A stretch of 64,000 nucleotides of DNA from Paenibacillus sp. MAEPY2 (GTDB taxonomy: Bacteria > Bacillota > Bacilli > Paenibacillales > Paenibacillaceae). A program made the position numbers and the translations under genes. The notes under the pieces are model-generated. The model was not told where the DNA came from. It made no database searches and was given only the letters and a program-made list of their open reading frames with translations. Shown here in pieces: positions 50,767-59,314 of this stretch. The number at the start of each line of letters is the position of its first letter. Position 1 is the stretch's first letter. Location of the stretch: the NCBI RefSeq assembly GCF_000499205.1, contig NZ_AWUK01000030.1, forward strand, positions 1 through 64,000. The letters are read 5' to 3'.

Positions 50767-51399
50767 TCAGACATTCAATGCAGATACGGCTGCCCCTAAT
50801 GAATAGATCGGGTCAAGCACTCGGATATGCAGTTCTTTTTCCACTTCCATGGCAAAACCCATCGTGGCAAAACCGGTACACGCAAGAACGATGGACTCGG
50901 CGCCCTCCGCCTTCAGTCTTCTGGCGGCTTCCATAGCCGCAATTCGCCCTTGTGGCGTGTTGAGATCCAGCGTAGTTACCACACCTTCGGGACGCTCCAT
51001 CCCAATATAGGCATCACCCAGTATTCCTCGAATCAGGAGTGGCACTTCCTCCAGGATGGTCAATACACCTACACGCGCTGCTGATGTAAGCGCAAGATGT
51101 GCAGCACATGATCCAGCACCATAGACGGGGATGTGAACAGCGGCACGAATTTCTGCAAGAGCTGGATCGGCTGCACAACTGATACCGATAGCGGTACAGC
51201 CTTCCTGTTCGAGTTCCCGCGCCAGATCCACAATTTTGGGAATCGATTGAAGCTCTGTGGTGTGATCATATACCCCCAGCGGTTGATCGGGAATACAGCG
51301 ACTCCGAACCGGAATGCCATATCGCCCTTCAATCAATGCCCCGTGTCTGTGGATATCCTCTTCATGATGAAGCGTAATCACTCTGATAAGACCCAACAT
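50767..51399 (-). CDS. Aspartate/glutamate (hydantoin) racemase family protein
   Basis: A 210-residue PLP-independent racemase-fold protein. The two catalytic cysteines are C75 (GISCAADPA) and C174 (VLACTGFATM), each in the family context. Members racemise Asp, Glu or hydantoins by two-base chemistry. ATG 51399 follows GGGGAGG. It is the last gene of the enzyme block DUF1177-AroM-M29-racemase and is followed by a terminator. In this context it may convert a D-residue released from the imported peptide, or a hydantoin-like cyclic intermediate (inferred). Confidence 0.88.
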   Translation of the reverse strand: MLGLIRVITLHHEEDIHRHGALIEGRYGIPVRSRCIPDQPLGVYDHTTELQSIPKIVDLARELEQEGCTAIGISCAADPALAEIRAAVHIPVYGAGSCAAHLALTSAARVGVLTILEEVPLLIRGILGDAYIGMERPEGVVTTLDLNTPQGRIAAMEAARRLKAEGAESIVLACTGFATMGFAMEVEKELHIRVLDPIYSLGAAVSALNV

Positions 51400-51417
51400 C
51401 GGCATTCCTCCCCAGGC

Positions 51418-51600
51418 TGTGGATATCTTGTGCATATGTTACCCACAAACTGTTGATAGTTACCCCCAGTTATGTGGATAACTATTTATATATTGTGAAT
51501 ATGTTGTGTATTTGTCGCCAAAACTACCGCGTAATTTACGCATCGGTCCCCACTGTGGATATGTTGTGTACGCTCTCATACACCTTTTCTTTGATCCACA
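51418..51600. promoter_or_regulatory. Cluster of DnaA-box-like 9-mers
   Basis: Relative to TTATCCACA, one perfect site (TGTGGATAA, 51473-51481) and five sites with one mismatch: 51418-51426, 51439-51447, 51494-51502, 51554-51562 and 51592-51600. Six sites in 183 nt of non-coding DNA far exceed chance. It lies between the M29-type and racemase genes. Confidence 0.5.
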
Positions 51601-51624
51601 AGGATATCTCTTGATTTTTCTGTT

Positions 51625-52578
51625 CTATTTCTGATCGAGCAATTCTCCCTGACGCATAATCAACACATCATCAATGTACACATCCGGCTTCTGCACAACG
51701 GCATCAATATGAACACCAGCTGCAACTGTGCCACCAAAGGTATTGTTACTGCCAAAGGCAACATGAATCGTACCGTAGACTTTCTCGTCCTCCAGGACAA
51801 CACCTGTGATTCGTGCCTTGTCATTGGTACCAATGCCGAATTCGCCAAGAATTCGACCATCACCATTCCCCAGCATGGATAACAACTTGTCTCCTTCAGC
51901 GCCAGTTGCCTTAATAAGGCGGCCCTCTCTAACCGTCAATAGAATAGGTTCGCTGATCGCACCTATTCCTGCGATTGAGCCATCCACCAGGATTTCACCC
52001 TCTCCAATGCCTTCAACGGGGGCGATATACGCTTCGCCGGAAGGCAAATTCCCGGACTCACCTGGCTTTAGGTACATTCCTGTACTCGGTACGCCATTGC
52101 GTCCCTGTATGGAGAACGACAGCTGGTGTCCATCTTTCTCGATACGGACGCTGCTGCCTGCACTTAGCATGGCTGTGACCTTATCTGTCAAAGCCTTCAC
52201 TTTGGGATATTCTGCGGTAATAGCGCCGTTCATGAACATATCGTCCGTCATCCCCGGCATCGTCGCTACCCGAGTCCCAGCAGCTGCCGCCTGTTTACGA
52301 GCCTGCGTATGGGTTAGTGAATAGCGGGTTACGCATACGGCAACATCTGCACGCTTCATCGCTTCGGCGATCGGTGCAGGCGGTTCTTCACCGGATTTGC
52401 TTCGTTCCTTCATCACCATAAGCACCGCATCCGCTCCCAATGCCTTGCCAGCCTCATATATCGATTCGGCCAGTTCTCTCTTGGCATCATCCGCCACGAC
52501 AGCCAGCGTCTCACCACTGCGAAGTCCAAGGCATTCCACCAAAACATTTTTACTGACGTCAATTCGTTGCTGATTCAT
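51625..52578 (-). CDS. Aminopeptidase, M29-like
   Basis: A 317-residue protein of the thermophilic aminopeptidase (M29) superfamily, though shorter than the usual 370-410 residues. The metal site pattern of the family is kept: GEFGIGTN (Glu), LEDEKVYGTIHVAFG (Glu, His) and GVHIDAVV (His, Asp). The N-terminal part carries a CheY-like alpha/beta fold. Some members of this superfamily are ring-cleaving dioxygenases, so an enzyme other than a peptidase is possible. ATG 52578 follows AGGAGG. It stands between AroM and the racemase gene. Confidence 0.82.
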   Translation of the reverse strand: MNQQRIDVSKNVLVECLGLRSGETLAVVADDAKRELAESIYEAGKALGADAVLMVMKERSKSGEEPPAPIAEAMKRADVAVCVTRYSLTHTQARKQAAAAGTRVATMPGMTDDMFMNGAITAEYPKVKALTDKVTAMLSAGSSVRIEKDGHQLSFSIQGRNGVPSTGMYLKPGESGNLPSGEAYIAPVEGIGEGEILVDGSIAGIGAISEPILLTVREGRLIKATGAEGDKLLSMLGNGDGRILGEFGIGTNDKARITGVVLEDEKVYGTIHVAFGSNNTFGGTVAAGVHIDAVVQKPDVYIDDVLIMRQGELLDQK

Positions 52579-52597
52579 CTGTTCGTCTCCTCCTGTG

Positions 52598-53269
52598 TCA
52601 GACCATTTCCGCTACTAGCTTACCCATTAGAGCATTCGACAAAATGACCGGGATTCCTGCGCTGGCATTGGCAACCCACTGACGGTGGCGCTCATCATAC
52701 CCCATGCAATCCAGTAAAATGAGTTCAACACGTCCCTTCAGTGATTCAGCCGCCTGACGGAATTCAGTTTCGCCGGATGTATAGGGAGAAGCTGCGGCAA
52801 ATGCAGGCTGGACCAGGGAAGAAAACTTCAGATCGAGCTGTCCCCCTTGCTCGGGTAATGGCCCGATAAGCCCGAGACGTCGCCCATCGGCCATGGCCTG
52901 TACGGCTGGAGGAATAATGCGATCAGGTTCAATAAGGTGCACCTTGGCTGAACGCAGACCCGGGAATGAACCTGTGCACAGCAACAAAATATTGGAGATG
53001 CCCAAGGCTTCGATCTCACGGATTTTGCGATCCAATATCGGCCTGATTTTTTCACGGGATACGGTGGCTGCACTGCCGTCCAGCAGACGAGAAGTCAGGA
53101 CATAATCACCAGGCTCCGGTGCCAGCTTAGCAATCTGTGCTGCCGACAGTCCGTCCAACAACCCGACCTGAACAAGTTCGGCCCGCCCCTCCAGATGCTT
53201 CTCGATGACAGGCGCAACATCGGTCCGTGGAGCTTGTCCAATCGTAATCATGCCAAGCTGCTTAATCAT
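52598..53269 (-). CDS. AroM family protein
   Basis: A 223-residue member of the AroM family, named from the E. coli gene near aroL whose function is unknown. It begins MIKQLGMITIGQAPRTDV, typical of the family, and has LLCTGSFPGL near residue 100 and ILLDCMGYDERHR near 190. The conserved Cys in these two segments recalls the two-cysteine Asp/Glu racemase fold, to which AroM is distantly related. ATG 53269 follows TAGGAGG. It is grouped with DUF1177 and M29-type genes. Confidence 0.9.
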   Translation of the reverse strand: MIKQLGMITIGQAPRTDVAPVIEKHLEGRAELVQVGLLDGLSAAQIAKLAPEPGDYVLTSRLLDGSAATVSREKIRPILDRKIREIEALGISNILLLCTGSFPGLRSAKVHLIEPDRIIPPAVQAMADGRRLGLIGPLPEQGGQLDLKFSSLVQPAFAAASPYTSGETEFRQAAESLKGRVELILLDCMGYDERHRQWVANASAGIPVILSNALMGKLVAEMV

Positions 53270-53367
53270 CTTATAGCCTCCTACATATCAGATCGGCTGG
53301 TAGATGCCACGTTTATCCATAGCAGCATTTCTACCTGCCGCTTCAATCGTGACCTTCTCGGATTAAA

Positions 53368-54321
53368 CTATGCAGAAGGAGCGGCCTGCTGTATCCCCGG
53401 GGTCTGAAGCACTTTCATCGATCCATACAGACGAGTAATCAGGTTATATTCCTCCTCATTGTAGAACGAACAGGTGCCATTCGTGAATTCCTTGGCTGTC
53501 TCCACGACCAAACGAACTGCGCTTGCAATATCAACCTCATGGCTCGCTCCTGTGCCGCATCCAGGGACTGCTGATTGAGCGGTTATAGCTACGCCTACAA
53601 CGGGTGCATGGGTAGCCACAGCTGGCTGCAAAATGGAATTGATATGGTATAAGTCATTGCCATAAGGCGTAATATCCTGCGTCGTAATCGGGAAAGTCAC
53701 AGCCAGCTGTCCTGTGGTCATCTCCATGATTCGAAGCAAATCGTCACTTACCCGTAAAATGTATCCCTCTTTCACCGTTGGCGAAATGGCGATGCCTTTA
53801 TGGTTAATCACCCGGTTTCCTTTGGTGGTATCAATGGACAGAATGGCTTCCATCTCGGGCAGAACCTCATGCTCATTCATCTGCAAAATGTCGACCGGGG
53901 AGTCCATAAAATCAACCGGCTCATGCGGAAGAGTAGGGGCATCCGGACAGATATGCGTCGTCACAATGACATCTCCCTTGAGCGAATCACCCTTGGTCTG
54001 CATATCGGCGAGTTTCAGTCCTGCTGCAACAGCAGCGACAGCGCCATCGGCATCCGAGACGAGTCCGATACGCGTTGGACGGGCACCAATTCCACCCAGC
54101 CGTCCGACAATTCCCATCGTCGGGGCCTGCCCTCCGGACAACTTGCCGTCCGTACCCGGGATGATGATTTTGACAAAATCCGTACTTCCCTTTTCCCCTT
54201 GTACCGTCAGCACTTCAACCGAAACCTGTGGATATTGAACAAATAATTGCTTTACACTCTCACCATTTACATAAGCGCTGTCCAGCGCGTCCAGTGCCAA
54301 TAACGTTTTTTGAAGTGGCAT
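53368..54321 (-). CDS. DUF1177 family protein
   Basis: A 317-residue soluble protein of the DUF1177 family; the function is unknown. Conserved parts include GGIGARPTRIGLVSDADGA, the histidine/acid-rich VIVTTHICPDAPTLPHEPVDFM, and VVGVAITAQSAVPGCGTGASHEVDIA. The D/H pattern suggests a metal-binding hydrolase, perhaps distantly M20/M28-like. ATG 54321 follows GAGGAGG. It is the first gene of the enzyme block; spacing to AroM is 98 nt. DUF1177 and AroM occur side by side elsewhere near peptide transporters, as far as I recall. Confidence 0.85.
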   Translation of the reverse strand: MPLQKTLLALDALDSAYVNGESVKQLFVQYPQVSVEVLTVQGEKGSTDFVKIIIPGTDGKLSGGQAPTMGIVGRLGGIGARPTRIGLVSDADGAVAAVAAGLKLADMQTKGDSLKGDVIVTTHICPDAPTLPHEPVDFMDSPVDILQMNEHEVLPEMEAILSIDTTKGNRVINHKGIAISPTVKEGYILRVSDDLLRIMEMTTGQLAVTFPITTQDITPYGNDLYHINSILQPAVATHAPVVGVAITAQSAVPGCGTGASHEVDIASAVRLVVETAKEFTNGTCSFYNEEEYNLITRLYGSMKVLQTPGIQQAAPSA

Positions 54322-54549
54322 CGTACACATCCTCCTCTTAGCTGTTGATCTTGAAATCAAGTCTATCGCAGTTCAGAAGAGGGTCACAATGTACCGCCTT
54401 GCCAAAATGAGCATCGTTTATTTGTGCGACAAGTATAAATGGGAGTGAAAATAACGCTTTCATTCATTTTATCTAACTGTATGTGTAATATAATTTAACA
54501 TTTTGTTCTTGAGCGACCTGAATATTGTGTTATTTCGGGAATGCACACT

Positions 54550-56568
54550 TCATTTTTTCGCGTACCTTCCCTTCACTTGCCATTCCACAAGCAGTGAAGC
54601 TGTTTCTTCCGCATGAAACAGGGGAAATTGGTGTCCATAGGGCAGTTCCACTTGTTGGACGGATGAATGGAGATTTTCCGGGCGCGCGTATCCCTTATCG
54701 TTTGTCCCCCACATCATGAGTGTGCGCTGCGTATCTGCACTTGTCTGCGACACTTTATCATTGGAATGAGACTGTATCCAGTGGAGCAAATCAGCATTCG
54801 CTCCTGCGATGCGGGGAGACTTCAAACCAGAAGAAGCACTCCTCGCATAGCCTTCCAGCAGGGTTGGATTGATCTCAGAAGCATCTGTGCTCTTTAGCTG
54901 CTCGACCACTTGCTGTGGGGTCATCCGTGATAACATTCCTTGCAGCATTCTTCTCGGGAACTTTGATATCAGGCGCTGTATTCTGTCCTTCGATTCTCCC
55001 CACACGGGTTGCAGCATGGCGAGCTGAATATGTTCCCTCACACTCTCCTGCATGACCATTGCGGCTATCGCTGCCCCAACGGAATGTCCTATCAGTTTGA
55101 CTGGACCTTGTACCTCATTCAGAACACTTCGAACCGCCTCGACCTGTCCTTTGAAAGCCATCCCTTTTCCCCTGTTCCGATGAACTGGAGAACGCCCAAA
55201 TCCGGCAAGATCCACAAGCCATGCCGGGTTTCCCGTCATACTCCATAACGCATCTCCCAGAGGAATCATATCGTCAGCACTGCTCATCAAACCATGAACA
55301 ATCACCCATGGGTCACCCTGACCCTCATGGACCAGCACCGCCAGATTGCCCTTGCGCGTCCAAGTCCAGCCTTGAGGCAGATCATTCTGTGCAGGATAGC
55401 TGAAACGATAATCCAAATCGGCTGTCACGTAAGGCAATAGCTCGCTAACTTCAGGCAACTTTAGTCCCATTCGCTGAAATAACCGCTCCGTCTGCTGCAC
55501 TTCAAACTCATGTTTGGTAATAAACGCAATTGATTCGGGCGGTATTCCGCTGATCTTTGTGCCACCAGCCTTCATCGCTGCATGGATCATGGGCAGAGGC
55601 ACTGACCATCGAGGTGCAGATACATCCAACTCTGCCGCAAGTAGCCGAATCAGTTCCTTCATATCCGGACTGTCCGCTTTTCTGGACAACAAGGGATATG
55701 TGCCGCCGGATGGATTGCTGTCCTGAGTCAGAAAAACGAGAGTCTGTGCCACCACATCATTGGATACAAGGGGCAGCCAATGCTGTAGGCCACCAGGAAT
55801 CACCGGCATTCTACGCCTTCTCATCGCTTGTATCATCATGCCAATTCCGCCGGTTTGTTCAGTTGCACCTGTGGGATATGGACCGACGACCGTACTCGGG
55901 TTTACAACAGATAAGACATATGAATGCTGCTCAGCGTGCTGTCGAATATAACGGTCCGCTTCGAATTTCATATGCTCATAGGCACTTTCGGAATGGAACG
56001 CTTTGCTCATCCATGATTTCTGTCTGTTCGACTTATCCCCAGCATCTCCATTGGCTGATGATATGGGCGGAGAGTTCTTCCTTCCATATGGACTCATAAA
56101 ACCAACCACGTGGATAAAGTGCCTCAATCCGTGTTTGCGCTGAATATCTTCGGCGAGTTCGGCAATGCCTCTTGCTCCATTCATAAAAATCTTTTCTGCC
56201 ACCTTCGGTTGCAATGTGACATCCATCGTTCCACCTGCATGAATAATGATGTTGGCCTGAAGAGCACGCTCACGATCGGCTTTGGTTAGGCCGAGGCCAG
56301 GAGCTGACAAATCCCCCTGAATACAGGTTATCCGGCTGAAATTCGTTACTCCGTATGCATTCAGAACCATCCTTGCTTTGGATTCAGAGCGCACAAGCAG
56401 CACTAACTGCGCCTCACTGTTCCAAAGTTGTTTTACTGCCTCTTTACCTATAAATCCGGTACTGCCCGTCATCAAAATAGTTCTTGATTCAGTCGCCATG
56501 TTGTTCTTAGCCGAATTAGTTTCAGTCTTACGTTCTGCGTTTGAAAATGACGAAGTATGTACACTCAT
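54550..56568 (-). CDS. Fusion of SDR-type reductase and alpha/beta hydrolase
   Basis: A 672-residue protein. Residues about 30-310 form an extended short-chain dehydrogenase of the NAD-dependent epimerase / thioester-reductase type: TGSTGFIG at 34-41 and the catalytic YEHMK (Y-x3-K) near 180. Residues about 400-672 form an alpha/beta hydrolase: LVHEGQGDPWVIVHGLMSS, nucleophile elbow GHSVGAA, Asp in MMWGTNDKG and His in PYGHQFPLF. A linker joins them without a break. ATG 56568 follows AAGGGAG. An 18-bp palindrome precedes it, matching the site at the adjacent TetR gene, so it is probably that repressor's target. Reduction plus hydrolysis of an acyl or lactone substrate is a guess. Confidence 0.85.
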   Translation of the reverse strand: MSVHTSSFSNAERKTETNSAKNNMATESRTILMTGSTGFIGKEAVKQLWNSEAQLVLLVRSESKARMVLNAYGVTNFSRITCIQGDLSAPGLGLTKADRERALQANIIIHAGGTMDVTLQPKVAEKIFMNGARGIAELAEDIQRKHGLRHFIHVVGFMSPYGRKNSPPISSANGDAGDKSNRQKSWMSKAFHSESAYEHMKFEADRYIRQHAEQHSYVLSVVNPSTVVGPYPTGATEQTGGIGMMIQAMRRRRMPVIPGGLQHWLPLVSNDVVAQTLVFLTQDSNPSGGTYPLLSRKADSPDMKELIRLLAAELDVSAPRWSVPLPMIHAAMKAGGTKISGIPPESIAFITKHEFEVQQTERLFQRMGLKLPEVSELLPYVTADLDYRFSYPAQNDLPQGWTWTRKGNLAVLVHEGQGDPWVIVHGLMSSADDMIPLGDALWSMTGNPAWLVDLAGFGRSPVHRNRGKGMAFKGQVEAVRSVLNEVQGPVKLIGHSVGAAIAAMVMQESVREHIQLAMLQPVWGESKDRIQRLISKFPRRMLQGMLSRMTPQQVVEQLKSTDASEINPTLLEGYARSASSGLKSPRIAGANADLLHWIQSHSNDKVSQTSADTQRTLMMWGTNDKGYARPENLHSSVQQVELPYGHQFPLFHAEETASLLVEWQVKGRYAKK

Positions 56569-56601
56569 TTCTAATCTCTCCCTTTTCATCAACATTTATT
56601 T

Positions 56602-56619
56602 TAGTACTATATAGTACTA
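56602..56619 (-). promoter_or_regulatory. TetR operator upstream of the fusion gene
   Basis: TAGTACTATATAGTACTA is a perfect 18-bp palindrome, 33 nt upstream of the start codon. A related imperfect copy lies at the TetR gene (57268-57287), sharing the TTAG...ACTATA/CAGTACTAA pattern, which ties both genes to one regulator. Confidence 0.7.
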
Positions 56620-56644
56620 GTTGTGGTCAAAAAAAGAGCTTCGT

Positions 56645-57265
56645 TTACCGAAGCATCTGACAAAATGTACGTGCTGATTGTTCAATAATTCCTATATCAC
56701 GTGCAGTCTCCGCGAGTACAAGTGAACCTTCCAAAGCTGCAATAAATAATGCAGCCGCTGGCCCCGGCTCAATCCCCTTGCGGAATTCCCCACGATCCAT
56801 CCCTTGCTGCACCAGCTTTTCCATTATGGGCTGCAGCTCACGGAAGAAACGGGCTATGCTTTCCTTTACCTCGGGTGCGCTGGCTGGTGTCTGCATGTAC
56901 AGTGTAATAAAGGGACAGCTTCCTTTATAATCGCGCCCTTCCATGCCTGCGGACAGTAACGCTATAAACGAATAAATCCGCTCCGTCACCTCTCGTTCCC
57001 GCTGACTAAGCAGCAGGTATAGCTCTGATTCATACTGAGCAATCCAGTATTGTACCACGGCCTGGAGCAATTCCTCCTTGTTTTTGAAATGGTAATAGAT
57101 ATTCGATTTGGATACCCCGCTTGCCCGCACGACCTCATCCATGCTGACATAGCTGTATCCCTGACGCAAAAATAACTGAGCGGCTACTTCCACTGCCTTG
57201 GTCCGATTGACCGGATTGGAACTCTTGGATTTTAAAGATCCGGAGATTGATTTTTCATTTGTCAT
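56645..57265 (-). CDS. TetR family transcriptional regulator
   Basis: A 206-residue repressor. The N-terminal helix-turn-helix is at about residues 20-65 (AAQLFLRQGYSYVSMDEVVRASGVSKSNIYYHFKNKEELL), close to the YcdC/AcrR-type consensus. The C-terminal domain is the TetR_C type with GCPFI-like KGSCPFITL and a long helical ligand region. It lies upstream of the fusion gene on the same strand with 76 nt between. The start ATG 57265 has no ribosome site: the -10 hexamer is only 7 nt upstream, so the mRNA may be leaderless. Confidence 0.9.
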   Translation of the reverse strand: MTNEKSISGSLKSKSSNPVNRTKAVEVAAQLFLRQGYSYVSMDEVVRASGVSKSNIYYHFKNKEELLQAVVQYWIAQYESELYLLLSQREREVTERIYSFIALLSAGMEGRDYKGSCPFITLYMQTPASAPEVKESIARFFRELQPIMEKLVQQGMDRGEFRKGIEPGPAAALFIAALEGSLVLAETARDIGIIEQSARTFCQMLR

Positions 57266-57301
57266 ATTTAGAACTATACAGTACTAATTAAACAAATACA
57301 A
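57266..57301 (-). promoter_or_regulatory. Promoter and operator of the TetR gene
   Basis: On the minus strand TTGTAT (57301-57296), 17 nt, TATAGT (57278-57273), then 7 nt to ATG. An imperfect palindrome TTAGAACTATACAGTACTAA (57268-57287, 16 of 20 positions symmetric) overlaps the -10 and the start point, fitting autorepression. Confidence 0.6.
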
Positions 57302-57378
57302 GTTTTGCCGTTAACAAAAGATGCTCTTTGCCCGAAATTTGTCGTACTTGTCCACATTTGGAACGCTGTACACACAGG

Positions 57379-57617
57379 ATATCCACATATAGTATTAACC
57401 CTGTGTTAAATAAGTCAATGAAGCTCCAGATATGATGGGGTTATCCACATTTCTGAAGCATTTTTTTATTGTGTTCTTCCGATCTGCGATCGTGGAGCCC
57501 CAAAACTAACAAAACAGGCCAACCAGAATGGAATTCTGGCTGACCTATTAGAGTGGACTACTTATCCAAATCATTTGCGAAATGAATTGAAGCCTGTGGA
57601 TACTAGTATGTGGATAA
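57379..57617. promoter_or_regulatory. Second cluster of DnaA-box-like 9-mers
   Basis: Two perfect TTATCCACA sites (57441-57449 plus; 57609-57617 minus) and three with one mismatch (57379-57387, 57562-57570, 57595-57603) lie in the non-coding gap between the sugar-binding protein and TetR genes. The terminator 57516-57546 sits among them. Confidence 0.5.
57516..57546 (-). terminator. Terminator after the sugar-binding protein gene
   Basis: On the minus strand AGGTCAGCCAGAAT pairs with ATTCTGGTTGGCCT (14 bp, two G-U pairs) around TCC, followed by GTTTTGTTAGTTTT. Confidence 0.8.
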
Positions 57618-57675
57618 CCATTCAAGATTGAGATTCCTTATACTTTACTTATACGGATAAGTGATCCGTGTTCGT

Positions 57676-58974
57676 TTACTTTTTCAGACTATCCCAGTTT
57701 TGTTGCAATGCATCAAGCAAAGCTTTTTTGTCCGATTTGCCTGCTACATACGCCTGAATCGTGCTGCCAAATTCTTGTGGAACACCTTCAGGGAAACGGT
57801 TGAAGTTCCAGCTTAATGTTTTGTTCTCTTGGCTGTATTTCATAATATCAGTTGCGAGGTCACCCAGATCCTCTTCGGATGCCTGAATCGAGCTGAACGC
57901 AGGGATAAACTTGAATTCTTTGGTCATGTATTGTTTACCGATATCCGATGTCACGAGCCATTCCAGGAACTCTTTCGCTTCCGGTTTCACTTGCGAATTC
58001 TTGTTCACAACCCAGTAGTTCGGTACGCCAACAAACAATTTGTCATTCGGTTCATTCGTAATTGGCATTGGCAGAATGCCGAGATTCAGATTCGGATCAA
58101 TTCCATCAATCTGTACCTGAGTCCAGTTCCCTTGCTGCATCATCGCCGCTTCTCCACTTGCAAACAGAGTCACTTGTGTATTGTAATCAGTTGTCAGTGG
58201 GTTTTTGTTGCTGTATTTCAGCGTCAAGTCGAGCATGTTCATCCAATCCGTGAACACTTGGTTACCAGGGATTTTCTCCGTTCCTTCGTTAAGACCTTGA
58301 ATAAATTTCACCGGATCTGCCTGATTCGCAAATGCCACGTTTACGTTATGATTGCCGAGTACCCACCATTCCTGATATCCATTGGAGAACGGGGTAATAC
58401 CTGCGGCTTGAAGTTTCTGTGCAGCCTGATCCAATTGTTCCAATGTGGTTGGAATTTCAGTGATGCCTGCTTTTTTGAAAAGGTCTTTGTTGTAAATGAA
58501 GCCATAACCTTCCAGTGCCAGCGGTTGTCCATACAGTTTGCCGTCTTTGGTCATCGGCTCTTTGGCAACATCAAGCACATCTTTTACCCATGCCTCACCT
58601 GACAGGTCTTCCAAGTATTCGAGCCATGTGTCCAGTTCACGATATCCACCAACGTTGAAAATGTCCGGTTGTTCACCTGAAGCGAACTTGGCTTTCAGTG
58701 CAGCGCCATAGTCACTGCCGCCGCCCACGGTCTGGATGTCCAGCTTGATGCCTGGATGGGAGGACTCATATTCCGCCTTGAGACGGTTAAGCGCTTCCGC
58801 AATTTCGACTTTGAATTGAAATATTTTAATGGTTTTCTCTCCTGCAGCAGCCTCTCCGCCACTTTGGGCGTCTGTGTTTACAGGACTTCCACTCTTATCT
58901 CCGTTGCCACAACCTGCGAGCATTACGGAAAAAGCAATTAGCATAAGCAACGTCAACTTGGTCATTCTTTTCAT
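57676..58974 (-). CDS. Carbohydrate ABC importer substrate-binding lipoprotein
   Basis: A 432-residue extracellular solute-binding protein family 1 lipoprotein (lipobox LAGC at residue 22). It has the usual two-lobed pattern: LDIQTVGGGSDYGAALKAKFASGEQPDIFNV, FIYNKDLFKKAGI, and MMQQGNWTQVQIDG. It binds a sugar or oligosaccharide outside the cell; the ligand is not evident. ATG 58974 follows GGGAGAG. It is the third gene of the importer, separated from the permeases by a 402-nt repeat-rich gap. Confidence 0.93.
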   Translation of the reverse strand: MKRMTKLTLLMLIAFSVMLAGCGNGDKSGSPVNTDAQSGGEAAAGEKTIKIFQFKVEIAEALNRLKAEYESSHPGIKLDIQTVGGGSDYGAALKAKFASGEQPDIFNVGGYRELDTWLEYLEDLSGEAWVKDVLDVAKEPMTKDGKLYGQPLALEGYGFIYNKDLFKKAGITEIPTTLEQLDQAAQKLQAAGITPFSNGYQEWWVLGNHNVNVAFANQADPVKFIQGLNEGTEKIPGNQVFTDWMNMLDLTLKYSNKNPLTTDYNTQVTLFASGEAAMMQQGNWTQVQIDGIDPNLNLGILPMPITNEPNDKLFVGVPNYWVVNKNSQVKPEAKEFLEWLVTSDIGKQYMTKEFKFIPAFSSIQASEEDLGDLATDIMKYSQENKTLSWNFNRFPEGVPQEFGSTIQAYVAGKSDKKALLDALQQNWDSLKK

Positions 58975-59027
58975 ACATACACTCTCCCTATAGTAGTTTC
59001 AGTATAACAGCTTGTTGGCTTTATGCA

Positions 59028-59076
59028 GCCACCGGGGAGCAACTGCGACCGAAAGCGCACATGATCCCGGAGCGGC
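59028..59076. repeat. 49-bp GC-rich repeat, direct copy 1
   Basis: It starts GCCACCGGGGAGCAACTGCG and ends CCCGGAGCGGC. It differs from the copy at 59315-59363 at two positions. A degenerate inverted copy lies between them at about 59234-59292, so strong RNA folding is possible. Confidence 0.85.
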
Positions 59077-59175
59077 CCGCTCTTGCATACCTCTTTGCCT
59101 TACCAATTTTGCTTTACATCTTTTTGTACTTGATCTTCCCTTTTTGAACTTTTTGCACTTGTTCACTTCTCTTTC

Positions 59176-59210
59176 AGGAGTCAGGCCCATGTTATGCGGG
59201 CATGACTCCT
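59176..59210. terminator. Hairpin between the repeats
   Basis: AGGAGTCA and TGACTCCT with inner CCC/GGG pairing form a stem of 11 bp or so. T residues follow on the plus strand and a shorter purine/T mix on the minus strand. It may partly terminate transcription between the permease and binding-protein genes. Confidence 0.5.
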
Positions 59211-59314
59211 TTTGCACCCTTCGTGCGAGGTTAGAGCGGAGGGATCATGATGCGCTGGAGGAGCGGAGCGCTCGCCTTTGATACTCGGTGGCTTCTTTGC
59301 CTTAATTTATTCAG

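Noticed and set aside
54370..54400. Sigma-54-like promoter (TTGGCA with a weak -12) before the DUF1177 gene
   Set aside because: The -12 element (TACAT) does not match TTGCA/T, and PucR-type regulators do not use sigma-54.
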